Shown here: positions 1 to 7,873 of the stretch, one piece after another
Layout of the letters: each line of letters begins with the position of its first letter
How positions within the stretch are numbered: the stretch's first letter is position 1
NCBI GenBank assembly: GCA_003661775.1
Contig: QMWT01000029.1
Location: 1 to 11,174 of the forward strand
From: Thermoprotei archaeon
GTDB lineage: Archaea; Thermoproteota; Thermoprotei_A; Sulfolobales; Ignisphaeraceae
Direction: 5' to 3'
DNA: 11,174 bases
Made by a program: the position numbers and the translations under genes
Notes under the pieces: generated by a model
Told to the model about the DNA's origin: nothing
Seen by the model: the letters and a program-made list of their open reading frames with translations, nothing else
Database searches by the model: none

Positions 1-1544
1 ATGAACACGAGCTTTATCAAGCTTCTACCCTCGTCATTGAGGAGCTCTACGCCCTCAGCTATCTTCCCACCAGCAACTACGTGAACAGCGCATTTAGAGT
101 GGGTATGAGCAAACACGTGTACTTCTTCCAACGTTGTGCGTTCGTCCTCGAAGTAGGAGGGAGATGCTGAAGAGAAGAGCCTTATGCTGTTCATAAACTC
201 GTAGCTGGGGTACACAACGAGCATGACGCCTTTCCTTAAACGTTCGAAAGCTGTATCTATGTACCTAGCGTACACCCTGAACATGCGATCGCTTCGGAGC
301 CTGTAGGTAGATGAGGGTTCCAGCAACACGATCGTGTACGTATGTTCTCTAGGGAATATCGGGCCCACAGCCTCTTCAACATCGCGGTACACTAGCTTAC
401 GCGAAGGTCTCAGCACGTGCTCGAAGAAGTCCGGAGGGGGCATAGTACCGGACATGAGTATGGCTGCTCTCACCTGCTCAAGAGGCTGCCTAACTGGTTC
501 AAGCGATACTGGGAGTACGTAGAGATACACCTCTTCCCCTACTCTCTGCACAAATGTCTCGAAACCCTTGCTCAACGCGAGTTTAAGCACCCTCGAAACA
601 CGGCTTAGCTTAAGTCTTCTACTCACGAAGTCGCTTGGCCCGCCCGCCTCCTCCACGATCATGGACAGTTTGATGTCTGTGACCGCATCAATAAGTGCGT
701 CCACCAGGCTGGGTTCCTGGATCACAAAGCCTTTAGCTACGTGCTTCACCTTCTTCTCACGCGCAAAACTTTCAACAGTTTTAACAACCTTCTCTAGGTA
801 GTCGGTGAGCGTAGAAGACGTTGGCAGGTATCGTCTAAGCTCCTCGACAGCGCTCCTCATATGCTTGGTACTGAGCTTCTCGCTGATGATGGACGAGGGG
901 TTTGCCAACGTATGAGCCTCGTCGATGATGAGCACCACGGAGCTCCTCTCCACATCGCCGAAGATAGCGCTATAGACCTCTTCTCTGAAGAAGTAAGGGT
1001 ATGTAGCTACGACGAACGTAACGTCCTTGACCAGGTTCGCCAAAGCAAAGAAGGGGCAGACCTTCAACCTCTCTGTAATCTGATGAGGTACTTCCTCGTA
1101 CCTATCGCCCACTTCCAAGAGCACTTTGAGAACTTCATCGCTCGACACCTTGGGGAGGTCTTCGAAGAATGGGCAGAGGCCCCTCGACCTAAGCAGCGAG
1201 CAGCTGAGCCAAAAGTCCTCCTGCTCGATGGCAACATCACGTGCCAGGGGGCACATGAGCTTCGCACTGAAGAGTATAGTGTACTTAGCACCCCCGCGCA
1301 CCAGTTCGCGCACAACAGGAGAGATCTCGTTCCGGGTTCTGACTATGTAGAGAACCTTCTCACCACCCGACAGAGCTCTTGCAACAGCTTCCAGAACAGC
1401 AGAGGTCTTCCCAAAACCTGTAGGTGCTTGCAAGACATAGATCCCTCCTTCGGCAACCACGCGCTGTGCTTCTTCAACCACTTCGGCCTGGCCTCGGCGG
1501 TATGAAGGGTACGGGAATTGGAAGAGCGGCATGTTAGCATGCAT
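1..1544 (-). CDS. XPD/Rad3-like DEAH helicase with Fe-S cluster (partial, C terminus off the left edge)
   Basis: The frame is open from 1544 to the window edge, giving 514 codons with no stop. It encodes a superfamily 2 ATP-dependent DNA helicase of the XPD/Rad3/DinG type, expected to unwind DNA 5' to 3' in repair. Visible motifs are a Q-like segment FPYPSYRRGQ (10-19), Walker A PTGFGKT (41-47), DEAH (208-211) and the XPD-type SGTM motif in the C-terminal motor. Four cysteines at 98, 115, 124 and 163 lie between Walker A and DEAH with the spacing style of the XPD 4Fe-4S domain. The last part (GGKIAEGVELLND) is the beginning of motif VI, so probably less than 100 residues are missing. ATG 1544 is preferred because GGTGG lies about 9 nt upstream; an in-frame ATG at 1532 lacks this, and an in-frame TAG at 1581-1583 bounds the start. 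Whether it is the orthologue of XPD or a related archaeal paralogue cannot be settled here. Confidence 0.9.
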   Translation of the reverse strand, partial: MHANMPLFQFPYPSYRRGQAEVVEEAQRVVAEGGIYVLQAPTGFGKTSAVLEAVARALSGGEKVLYIVRTRNEISPVVRELVRGGAKYTILFSAKLMCPLARDVAIEQEDFWLSCSLLRSRGLCPFFEDLPKVSSDEVLKVLLEVGDRYEEVPHQITERLKVCPFFALANLVKDVTFVVATYPYFFREEVYSAIFGDVERSSVVLIIDEAHTLANPSSIISEKLSTKHMRSAVEELRRYLPTSSTLTDYLEKVVKTVESFAREKKVKHVAKGFVIQEPSLVDALIDAVTDIKLSMIVEEAGGPSDFVSRRLKLSRVSRVLKLALSKGFETFVQRVGEEVYLYVLPVSLEPVRQPLEQVRAAILMSGTMPPPDFFEHVLRPSRKLVYRDVEEAVGPIFPREHTYTIVLLEPSSTYRLRSDRMFRVYARYIDTAFERLRKGVMLVVYPSYEFMNSIRLFSSASPSYFEDERTTLEEVHVFAHTHSKCAVHVVAGGKIAEGVELLNDEGRSLIKLVF

Positions 1545-1615
1545 AATGTCCAGCCACCCTACCCGAAACGCTTTAGGTCTCTAACTAGACCCCGAACAGT
1601 GTATAGGAGGTTAGC

Positions 1616-1630
1616 CGAAAGATTATATAA
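1616..1630. promoter_or_regulatory. BRE/TATA promoter, symmetric TATA box between divergent frames
   Basis: TTATATAA at 1623-1630 is a perfect palindrome, preceded on the plus strand by the BRE-like A-rich CGAAAG (1616-1621). Read rightwards, initiation would fall near 1652, about 20 nt before ATG 1673. Read leftwards it would fall near 1600, about 55 nt before the helicase ATG at 1544. The box is seen in the sequence; its use in both directions is inferred. Confidence 0.5.
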
Positions 1631-1694
1631 CAGATACGGGTCTCTACACCTCAACCGGGCAGATAGCTCTAAATGAAGATATAAGGCACTTCTC

Positions 1695-2156
1695 TTGGTA
1701 GCGTCCGTGATTCTTGCCCTAATTCCACAGACCAGCGCGATCTTGGCGCAGGAGGAGCAGGTACCGATAGTAGCTCGGATGAAGTACATTAAGAATCCCG
1801 ACCTCTTAAGATCAGAAACCCGGCACGATGGTGTCAAGTCCACGGTCTGCATAGCCTTCAGCATCGATTTCTATAAGGAGTACGAGTTTCCGTCTAGACA
1901 TCCCGACGTCAAGATGGTAAGCAGGTACGGGATCATAGACAATCACACCATCAAGCTCTACCTAGACAAACCCTACGTGTGGCTAAAGAACGGGTTTGGC
2001 CAGATGCTTAAGTTTCTGAAACACATCTGGAAGTATGTACCTAGGCGGTACGTGGTGCCTCCCAGCATAGGTATACCGCTTCTAGTCCTAACATCCGTGT
2101 TCATAGGTTATGCACTTGACGAGATCTTCAATCCTAGACTAAGCAAACAAGTTTGA
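1695..2156 (+). pseudogene. Relic of an oligopeptide ABC transporter (binding protein fused to permease C terminus)
   Basis: The 153-codon frame starts at a TTG with no Shine-Dalgarno. Its N terminus is a signal-peptide-like hydrophobic stretch ending AILAQ. Residues 44-63 (HDGVK...AFSIDFYKEY) resemble the WHDG...AeDVaFS block of SBP_bac_5 peptide-binding proteins, with the Trp changed to Arg. Residues 80-94 (IIDNHTIKLYLDKPY) resemble the later D-yTv-f-l-kPY block of the same family. Residues 119-150 (YVVPPSIGIPLLVLTS, then GYALDEIFNPRL) look like the C-terminal end of a DppC-type permease. The length is far below that of a binding protein (about 500 or more), and one chain ending as a permease suggests internal deletions. 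The ATG at 1673 (ATG AAG ATA TAA) would join this frame as MKYKALLLVAS if one base were absent, giving a normal signal peptide. A live small secreted or membrane protein is less likely but possible. Similarities are recalled from family patterns, not searched. Confidence 0.55.
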
Positions 2157-2369
2157 AACACACCATGTGTAAATCTCACAGTAGCCTCGTCGAGCTTAAA
2201 ATCGCGGTAGATGCAGATGCTTTAAGAATAGCTTTATCTGCTGAGGTGGTTGTCTAGGGGAACTCTTTTTCGCTCATCATCTAACATTGTCGCCTAAAGG
2301 GCTTTACCAGTCTACTCTCTAGCTTTCACGTGGTGTAACCAAAGAGATCTACCCTCTAAGAACTCTACA
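2157..2369. other. Intergenic stretch without a convincing gene
   Basis: About 213 bp separate the transporter relic from the convergent end of cheR. A 30-codon plus-strand frame (2165-2257) has no Shine-Dalgarno and no recognised similarity. No tRNA or rRNA signature is seen. Confidence 0.5.
2264..2271 (+). terminator. Possible T-tract terminator
   Basis: CTCTTTTT on the plus strand, about 110 nt after the stop of the transporter relic, is the clearest T-run in this gap. Archaeal transcription can stop at such tracts without a hairpin. No matching T-run is visible downstream of cheR on the minus strand. Confidence 0.2.
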
Positions 2370-3203
2370 TCAAATACCTCCCCACACCTTCTTATATATA
2401 CGGGCCTTTAGATCGATAACTTCGAAGTATCTATGCATTTCTTCAGGGAGGAATTCAGCCGAGCCTAAAATGAGATAACCCCCTTCTCTCAAAGCTTTCA
2501 GGAAGTTCATAAGAGCTTTTTGTTGCGTTTCTCGAGAGAAGTATATCAGTAGGTATCGGCAGAAGATTATGTCTATGTGGTTCAAGGGCGGATCGTTCAC
2601 AACGTCGTGAAGCATGAACTTCACAATTCTCTTTATATGTGGCTTAACCCTGTAAACCCCCTTCACAGAATCGTATACGAAGTGTTTCCGTAACCACATT
2701 CTAGGGACGTTGTCGAGTGCCTGTGGAACATACTCGCCCTTCTCAGCTTGTTCCAAGGCCTTAGGGTCTATGTCAGTAGCGAATATCGTTATTGTGAAAC
2801 CTCCTAACCCCGGACCCAGTGCTTCATATAGGAGAATTGATATAGAGTATGGTTCTTCGCCTCGTGCACATCCTGCGCTCCATATCCTTACAGTGTGTTC
2901 ATTTCTCGATCTCTTGTATTCGATAAGTGGTTTCAACACTTTTCTATAGGCTGCGCTCCACACCAAGGGATCTCTGAAAAACAGTGATACATTAATGGTC
3001 AGGTTATCAAAGAGATTGTATACTTCATCCGGGTTCTTGCGTATAAACTCGAGGTATTCTTGAAAAGATTTGAGTCCTAGAGCGTTCATTCTAACAGCTA
3101 TTCGGCGCTCGATGAACCGCTCCTTATACGATGTCGGGTCTAGGGAAGTTATTTTTCTAAGGAGTTCCTTCAGCTGTTTAAGCTCACGCCGCTTGATGTA
3201 CAC
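2370..3203 (-). CDS. cheR: Chemoreceptor glutamate methyltransferase CheR
   Basis: CheR uses S-adenosylmethionine to methylate glutamates on the signalling helices of the chemoreceptor, raising kinase activity during adaptation. The 277-residue length is typical. An N-terminal helical domain (about 1-70) is followed by TINVSLFFRDP (69-79, family T-FFRd), the SAM-binding WSAGCARGEEPYS (108-120), ATDID (142-146) and DIIFCRYLLIYF (211-222). The usual CRN of this last motif is CRY (Tyr217), a departure at a position near the cofactor. There is no C-terminal receptor-tethering extension. The GTG start at 3203 has GAGGT 8 nt upstream, and the gene begins 13 nt after the cheD stop, as last gene of the operon. 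Confidence 0.96.
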   Translation of the reverse strand: MYIKRRELKQLKELLRKITSLDPTSYKERFIERRIAVRMNALGLKSFQEYLEFIRKNPDEVYNLFDNLTINVSLFFRDPLVWSAAYRKVLKPLIEYKRSRNEHTVRIWSAGCARGEEPYSISILLYEALGPGLGGFTITIFATDIDPKALEQAEKGEYVPQALDNVPRMWLRKHFVYDSVKGVYRVKPHIKRIVKFMLHDVVNDPPLNHIDIIFCRYLLIYFSRETQQKALMNFLKALREGGYLILGSAEFLPEEMHRYFEVIDLKARIYKKVWGGI

Positions 3204-3216
3204 GGAAACTTACCTC

Positions 3217-3759
3217 TTAGCTCTGTTCATGGAAGAATGCTGTGAATGTTCTGCGGGTGTACCACACGTAGATAGTTCCAGTACCTAGGTCTAGAACCAC
3301 GTTTCTACCGCTTGTACCGCCAACATCCGTAGCCACTATGGGTATGTGCAACCTCTCTAGAAGGAACCTAGCCTTAATAACGTTGGACCTGCCTATGTTG
3401 GGGCCATTATTGAGATTCAGTATGTTTGCACCTCCAACTAAGGCTGCTTGTAATCTTCGGGACGGGATTTGTAACTCCTCTAACTTCCTTAGCAAGTAGG
3501 GTATGGCCGTAGATACGTATTTTGTAGGTAAGTCTGCACCCTTAAAGGGACTTGGAAGAAGGCAGTGTGCTAAGGTACCTGTTGATGTGTAGGGGTCGTA
3601 GAGTATTATAGCTATGCAGGAGCCCAATGCCCATGTAGCTATCTTGCCGGGGCTCTTATCGATAGCATAGCCTCCTATGCCTACAACTACCGAGTCGCTT
3701 CTTACTCTAGCTATCTCTTCAGAGCTGGTCAGGTATCTTAATTTAAGGTTCTGCCTCAA
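3217..3759 (-). CDS. cheD: Chemoreceptor glutamine deamidase CheD
   Basis: CheD converts selected receptor glutamines to glutamates and, in the B. subtilis model, binds CheC to raise its CheY-P phosphatase activity. The 180-residue protein has the catalytic set with the spacing known from CheD: Thr42, Cys48 (LGSC) and His65 (LAHCLLPSP). Further family blocks are VVVGIGGYAI, GGANI and a late SGRNV (family consensus G-GR-v). The start is TTG 3759, with GGGGT 7 nt upstream and no better in-frame codon. It leaves an N-terminal segment of about 20 residues before the core, slightly longer than usual. Its first codons (GCAGAACCTTAA) repeat the last 12 nt of cheC, so the 5' end of this gene may derive from a local duplication. 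Confidence 0.95.
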   Translation of the reverse strand: MRQNLKLRYLTSSEEIARVRSDSVVVGIGGYAIDKSPGKIATWALGSCIAIILYDPYTSTGTLAHCLLPSPFKGADLPTKYVSTAIPYLLRKLEELQIPSRRLQAALVGGANILNLNNGPNIGRSNVIKARFLLERLHIPIVATDVGGTSGRNVVLDLGTGTIYVWYTRRTFTAFFHEQS

Positions 3760-3807
3760 TACCGTAACCCCGGTGAAGCAGAGCTTAAGGTTCTGCTCCG
3801 TGAAGCA
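3743..3807 (-). repeat. Direct repeat spanning the cheC/cheD junction
   Basis: Read on the minus strand, GCAGAACCTTAA occurs at 3796-3785 (end of cheC including its stop) and again at 3754-3743 (start of cheD). Each copy is preceded by TGCTTCAC (3807-3800 and 3780-3773). The spacing between the two blocks is 3 nt in the first copy and 18 nt in the second. The order is the same, which suggests a tandem duplication of the junction that has since diverged. Confidence 0.7.
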
Positions 3808-4375
3808 TGTCCACGAATCCCTGACCTGGTATTACTAACAGAGTCATATCATGGATTTTCTCTCCCTCTATCTCAGCTCTGAATAGCAGGAGCTCATCGA
3901 ATTGCGTTGAGTATGTGACTGCTATGCTCTCCATGATGGCCACCGCACTATCCACAGCTATCTCGGGCGGTGAAAACATGATCTTGATCCCAGCTTTGTT
4001 GTACAGTACCGTAGCTATACTTCCAAAGATTATGTTCGCAAATTCCTTGAATGTCTCCACCGCTAGTTCCTCACTTATTTCGCTCTGCCCTAAGAAGCTC
4101 TTCACCAACGAGCTTACAGTTTTACTGGCGTACTCCAAGGGCATCATGATCAACATGATTCCGCTCCACTCTCCTTTGGAGGTGGAATATGCAGCCGCAA
4201 CTATCGAGTCTTGACCTCCTATAACCTCTAGGTACTGTAGAGGGGGTAGGATTTCTAGTGAAATGAGCTTAAGTTTTACATCGCTACCTACAAAGGTGCT
4301 TATGGAGTGGGCGGCTTCCCTGAATGCTTCTTGAGCTATGCGCCTGAGGGCTGCGAGCTGGGGCATCTTAGCCAT
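3785..4375 (-). CDS. cheC: CheY-P phosphatase CheC
   Basis: CheC-family proteins hydrolyse phospho-CheY and, in B. subtilis and Thermotoga, regulate and are activated by CheD, whose gene follows directly here. The 196-residue protein shows the second phosphatase motif intact: Glu111 and Asn114 in KEFANIIFGS. The first site near the N terminus reads REAAHSIST, with Glu20 kept but His23 in place of the usual Asn, so only one of the two CheC centres looks canonical. Gln47-Asp56 and Ile73-Pro79 form the expected beta-sheet core. The ATG at 4375 is preceded by GGTGAGG at good spacing, 16 nt after the cheA stop. A CheX-like or single-site CheC subfamily assignment remains possible. Confidence 0.92.
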   Translation of the reverse strand: MAKMPQLAALRRIAQEAFREAAHSISTFVGSDVKLKLISLEILPPLQYLEVIGGQDSIVAAAYSTSKGEWSGIMLIMMPLEYASKTVSSLVKSFLGQSEISEELAVETFKEFANIIFGSIATVLYNKAGIKIMFSPPEIAVDSAVAIMESIAVTYSTQFDELLLFRAEIEGEKIHDMTLLVIPGQGFVDMLHGAEP

Positions 4376-4391
4376 GTATCCTCACCTCTCA

Positions 4392-6362
4392 TTAAACTAG
4401 TGAATAGGGATCTAAGATCATGCAGACCTTCCCATCGCCCAGGATCGTTACTCCAGAGAACTCTTTGATCCCCTGAATGAACTTGTTAACGGGTTTCGTG
4501 ACTACGTCTTCTAATCCTTCAACGGCTTCCACGGCGAGTGCATAGCTTTTATGGCCAGCATCGATCAGCAGTATTTCGTGTTCGTCATCGGCACGATCGC
4601 ATTTAAGTATCGACGATAAACGTACTAGCGGAAGAGCTCTACCCCTATGAACAAGCACCTCGTTACCTGCAACAAGCTTAATGTTCGATCCATTAAACTT
4701 AAGTATCCCAGAAACAGCCGTCGTCGGGATGGCGTAAACATTGCCGCATGACCTCACCAGTACAGCACTCACTATAGCTAATGACGGTGGCAGTCTTATT
4801 GAAACACGTGTCCCCCTCCCTGGAACAGACCATATCTCTAAAGACCCCCCTATAGACTCAATCTTCTCTTTCACAGCACTCATACCCATCCCTCTACCTG
4901 ATACCATGCTGGCTTTCTTCCTCGTTGAGAATCCCGGTAGCGTTATGAGCATAAACGCTTCTTCGTCACTCATTTTCTCAGCAGCTGACGGGCTTATGAG
5001 CCCTTTCTCCACAGCAATCTTCTTAACTTCTTTAGGGTCTATTCCTTTACCATCATCTTCAACCTCTATAATCACATAATCTCCTTCTCTCTTCGCACGA
5101 ACTATAATAGTTCCAACACGTGGTTTCCCACTTTTGACACGCTCCTCCGGACTTTCTATGCCATGATCAATTGCATTTCTCACTATGTGCATCAAGGGGT
5201 CTATTATTTCTTCGAGGATCCTCCTATCTAGAGCTATATCCTTGCCTTCTATGATAAGATCCACCTCTTTACCAAGTTCTTTTGAAAGATCTCGGACCAT
5301 GCGTGGGAGCATACCAAGAACTTGTCCTATAGGTATGAGCCTCATGCCCATTACGATTCCTTGAAGCGTGTTGATCGTCCTTTCGAAAGAAGATACTACC
5401 TCCTTTAAACTAGGTACATTGCTTTCTTTAGCAAGGCGGGAGAGTCTCGACTTTATTAGTACGAGCTCCCCCACAACATCGAGAAGCATGTCCAGATCCT
5501 TGACCTTGACCTTTATTTCCTCTATTCTTCTGCGTGCATACCCGCTCTCTCGTTCCACTTTGAGCGTGGCGCTCTCTTCTTTCTCAAGACTCTCCTCAAA
5601 TTTCTTAACGAGTTCCTCGATTTCTGTAGACGAAGGTCTTGACTCTATGAGTTCCTCGAGTGTTGCAGAGTCTACTCCTACCTCTTCGGGCTTTACCTCT
5701 CTCAGCTTTACCTCTTCAACACCTTCAACTTTGTTAAGGTTCTTCTCAAGCTCGCCGAGCCTTCCCTGCTCTATATATAACACAACTTCATATTCATAAC
5801 TGCTTACATTCTCAGAGGCAGGGTCCGGATGTACCTTGACCAGTACTCCGTGCTCTTCCACCTCTTTTAGTATTGTAAACATTTTGAGTCTAGGAGCTGT
5901 GCAATCTTCTGAGAACTTTATGGTAAGAGAGTAGAGTTTAAAGGACTCATCTTTCACTGAGGCATGACTATGAGAACTCTTTGCATGCTCTGTGAATCTC
6001 TTAATCTCCTCTATGAACTCTCTTGCATCTGGAGGCGGATTGTTCTCTTCAAAAGCAAGTATCATGCTCTCCGCTAGGTCTATACCCTTAAGCAGCATGT
6101 CTACAATATCCGATGTTATATCTATCTTCCCTTCTTTGATGATGGTGAGTAAGTCCTCTAGGCTATGCATTAAAAGTGATAGCTGGTCAAGGCCTATGGC
6201 TGCAGACGAGCTTTTTAAGGAATGTACAATCCTAAAGATCTCATCCACGAGTTCCGCACTCTTTACTTTTTCGAGTTTTAGGAGGAGTTCGTTTAGCTTC
6301 GTAATGTTATCCTTGGCCTCGCTCAAGAACAGGTCCTTGTACTCCAAAGGATTTATATCCAT
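4392..6362 (-). CDS. cheA: Chemotaxis histidine kinase CheA
   Basis: CheA is the central kinase: bound to receptor and CheW it autophosphorylates a histidine and passes the phosphate to CheY and CheB. The 656 residues show all five domains. P1 Hpt (1-110) has His47 in VHSLKSSSAAIG. P2 (about 140-220; YSLTIKFSEDC...) is of the Thermotoga type that docks CheY/CheB. After an acidic linker comes P3 dimerisation (about 280-345; DLDMLLDVVGELVLIKSRL). P4 is the ATPase (about 350-525) with the N box HIVRNAIDHGIES (392-404), G1 EDDGKGID (435-442), GFSTRK, and G2 GRGMGM (489-494). P5 is the CheW-like domain (526-656). The start is fixed: ATG 6362 lies directly after an in-frame TGA, with AGGTGATG just upstream, 11 nt after cheB. 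Confidence 0.98.
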   Translation of the reverse strand: MDINPLEYKDLFLSEAKDNITKLNELLLKLEKVKSAELVDEIFRIVHSLKSSSAAIGLDQLSLLMHSLEDLLTIIKEGKIDITSDIVDMLLKGIDLAESMILAFEENNPPPDAREFIEEIKRFTEHAKSSHSHASVKDESFKLYSLTIKFSEDCTAPRLKMFTILKEVEEHGVLVKVHPDPASENVSSYEYEVVLYIEQGRLGELEKNLNKVEGVEEVKLREVKPEEVGVDSATLEELIESRPSSTEIEELVKKFEESLEKEESATLKVERESGYARRRIEEIKVKVKDLDMLLDVVGELVLIKSRLSRLAKESNVPSLKEVVSSFERTINTLQGIVMGMRLIPIGQVLGMLPRMVRDLSKELGKEVDLIIEGKDIALDRRILEEIIDPLMHIVRNAIDHGIESPEERVKSGKPRVGTIIVRAKREGDYVIIEVEDDGKGIDPKEVKKIAVEKGLISPSAAEKMSDEEAFMLITLPGFSTRKKASMVSGRGMGMSAVKEKIESIGGSLEIWSVPGRGTRVSIRLPPSLAIVSAVLVRSCGNVYAIPTTAVSGILKFNGSNIKLVAGNEVLVHRGRALPLVRLSSILKCDRADDEHEILLIDAGHKSYALAVEAVEGLEDVVTKPVNKFIQGIKEFSGVTILGDGKVCMILDPYSLV

Positions 6363-6373
6363 TCATCATCACC

Positions 6374-7489
6374 TCATATGCGTGCTTTCGAAGAAAGATA
6401 TCTCACTCTAACAACTCTTTCAATCTCCGACGCTATTTGATGAAGCGGTAGGATAGTATCGACACAGCCGGTCTCTATAGCTGCTCTAGGCATTCCAAAG
6501 ACTACTGAAGTCTCCTTATCTTGGGCAATTACGTAACCTCCGTACCTCTTTATATACCTAACACCCTCTGCCCCATCGCTGCCCAAACCCGTTAGAACTA
6601 CAGCTACGGCATTACGCCCGAACACCCTGGCCACGGATTGAAATAGGGGGTCGGCTGAAGGTCTTACGTTATTTATCTTAGGTCCCTTATGAATCTTTAT
6701 CTGGGGGGCACCGTCGACTCCCTGCACCACGAGCATATGATAGTCTCCCGGAGCTACGTAGACTGTACCCATGCGCAGTTTCTCGCCGTTCTCAGCTTCT
6801 TTCACCGTGAGCTCGGACAGCTTGTCCAAGTGCTCGGCGAATCTCTTAGTGAAGAAAGCTGGCATGTGTTGTACGATTAGTACAGCTGCGGGCAAGTCCT
6901 TGGGGAGGGCTGACAGTACTCTTGCAACAGCGCTAGGCCCCCCAGTAGAGGCGGCTATGGCTACAGCCACGTCTGGAAATTCCTCGGCGGCTCTCCGTAC
7001 CCTTAACCGGAAATGCCTGTGTCGTTGAAGCATTAGTGAGCTATGCTGGCGCAAGGCGTACAGATTACTCCTGGCCGCAGTCTTTACCTTTAGCAGAAGT
7101 TGGTCAGCCACCTCGCTTATGTCTAGAGATATGGGCCCCCCCGGCTTAGGGATTATGTCGACAGCGCCCAGCCTTAGAGCTTGTAGACTCAGGTCGGCAT
7201 CTCTATCAGTAAAAGCGCTGAATATGATGACGGGTTTAGGCTTATACTTCATTATCTCTTTAAGTGCCTCTAAACCGTTCATTCTGGGCATCTGCACATC
7301 AAGTACGACGACGTCGGGATCTAGCTCAAGAACCTTATTTACGGCGTCAACACCGTCGGAGGCGGTGGCTACGACTTCTATCGCAGGATCGCGACTTAAC
7401 ACTTCACGGATTAATTTTCTCATAAATGCAGAATCATCCGCTATGAGGACACGGATTCTTCTCCCCGAAGGGTCGTAGGCTGCGCACAT
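6374..7489 (-). CDS. cheB: Receptor methylesterase CheB with receiver domain
   Basis: CheB removes methyl groups from (and can deamidate) chemoreceptor glutamates; phosphorylation of its receiver domain by CheA switches it on. The 371-residue protein has a receiver (about 12-125) with acidic pair Asp18/Asp19, phosphoacceptor Asp64 (VLDVQMP), Ser91 and Lys115 (IPKPGG). A linker of about 50 residues follows, then the esterase with Ser181 (AASTGGPS), His208 (VQHMP) and Asp305 (TGLGSDGAEG) as the catalytic triad. ATG 7489 is 6 nt after the cheY stop and has no strong Shine-Dalgarno, so translation is probably coupled. Its receiver start (ADDSAFMRK) is nearly identical to CheY's. Confidence 0.98.
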   Translation of the reverse strand: MCAAYDPSGRRIRVLIADDSAFMRKLIREVLSRDPAIEVVATASDGVDAVNKVLELDPDVVVLDVQMPRMNGLEALKEIMKYKPKPVIIFSAFTDRDADLSLQALRLGAVDIIPKPGGPISLDISEVADQLLLKVKTAARSNLYALRQHSSLMLQRHRHFRLRVRRAAEEFPDVAVAIAASTGGPSAVARVLSALPKDLPAAVLIVQHMPAFFTKRFAEHLDKLSELTVKEAENGEKLRMGTVYVAPGDYHMLVVQGVDGAPQIKIHKGPKINNVRPSADPLFQSVARVFGRNAVAVVLTGLGSDGAEGVRYIKRYGGYVIAQDKETSVVFGMPRAAIETGCVDTILPLHQIASEIERVVRVRYLSSKARI

Positions 7490-7495
7490 AGCACA

Positions 7496-7870
7496 TCACT
7501 CTTTAAGCGCCTTTTCCATAACCTCTATGAGGTCTTCAGGTTTGAATGGCTTGAGTATATAGTGCTTTATTCCCATTCTCCGCGCCGTTTCGATGGCCCA
7601 TCTTTGACCTAAAGCACTGATGATGATTATCTTGGCAGAAGCATCGCTAGCTAGTATTTTCTTTGCGGCAGATAAACCGTCTAGCTTCGGCATGTTTACG
7701 TCTAGCAAAACTAAGTCGGGTCTTAGTCTTAGATACTTCTGATAGGCCTCTATGCCATCGCTGGCTTCGTCCACAACCTCGAACTCTCCTCTAGACTCTA
7801 CAATTCTTTTAAGTAACTTCCTCATGAATGCAGAGTCGTCCGCTATGAGGACGTGTACGCGTTTCCCCAC
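7496..7870 (-). CDS. cheY: Chemotaxis response regulator CheY
   Basis: This single-domain receiver of 124 residues is phosphorylated by CheA and carries the signal to the output; in archaea with archaella that contact is made through CheF. Asp11/Asp12 bind Mg2+, Asp57 (LLDVNMP) is phosphorylated, and Ser85, Tyr104 and Lys107 complete the switch. The GTG start at 7870 lies 3 nt after the parA-like stop, and its ribosome-binding sequence GGGGATGATC overlaps that stop. Position next to cheB and cheA and the length without an effector domain support CheY over a transcription regulator. Confidence 0.96.
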   Translation of the reverse strand: MGKRVHVLIADDSAFMRKLLKRIVESRGEFEVVDEASDGIEAYQKYLRLRPDLVLLDVNMPKLDGLSAAKKILASDASAKIIIISALGQRWAIETARRMGIKHYILKPFKPEDLIEVMEKALKE

Positions 7871-7873
7871 AGA

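Noticed and set aside
861..1505. A 214-codon plus-strand frame
   Set aside because: It is antisense to the helicase, whose reading frame holds all the expected motifs; the antisense product has no recognisable domain.
1559..1864. A 101-codon minus-strand frame
   Set aside because: It overlaps the promoter region and the transporter-like frame in antisense and shows no family features.
2165..2257. A 30-codon plus-strand frame with a faint likeness to the start of a Pcc1-type KEOPS subunit
   Set aside because: It is too short, has no ribosome-binding site, and the likeness is weak.
2274..2283. ATGATGA on the minus strand, like a C box of a C/D guide RNA
   Set aside because: No CTGA D box lies at a fitting distance, and there are no terminal pairing arms. 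The ATGATGA motifs near 6365 and 10944 are start-codon contexts.
7380..7870. Similar DNA at the beginnings of cheY and cheB
   Set aside because: It reflects homologous receiver domains (shared ADDSAFMRK), not a mobile or regulatory repeat.
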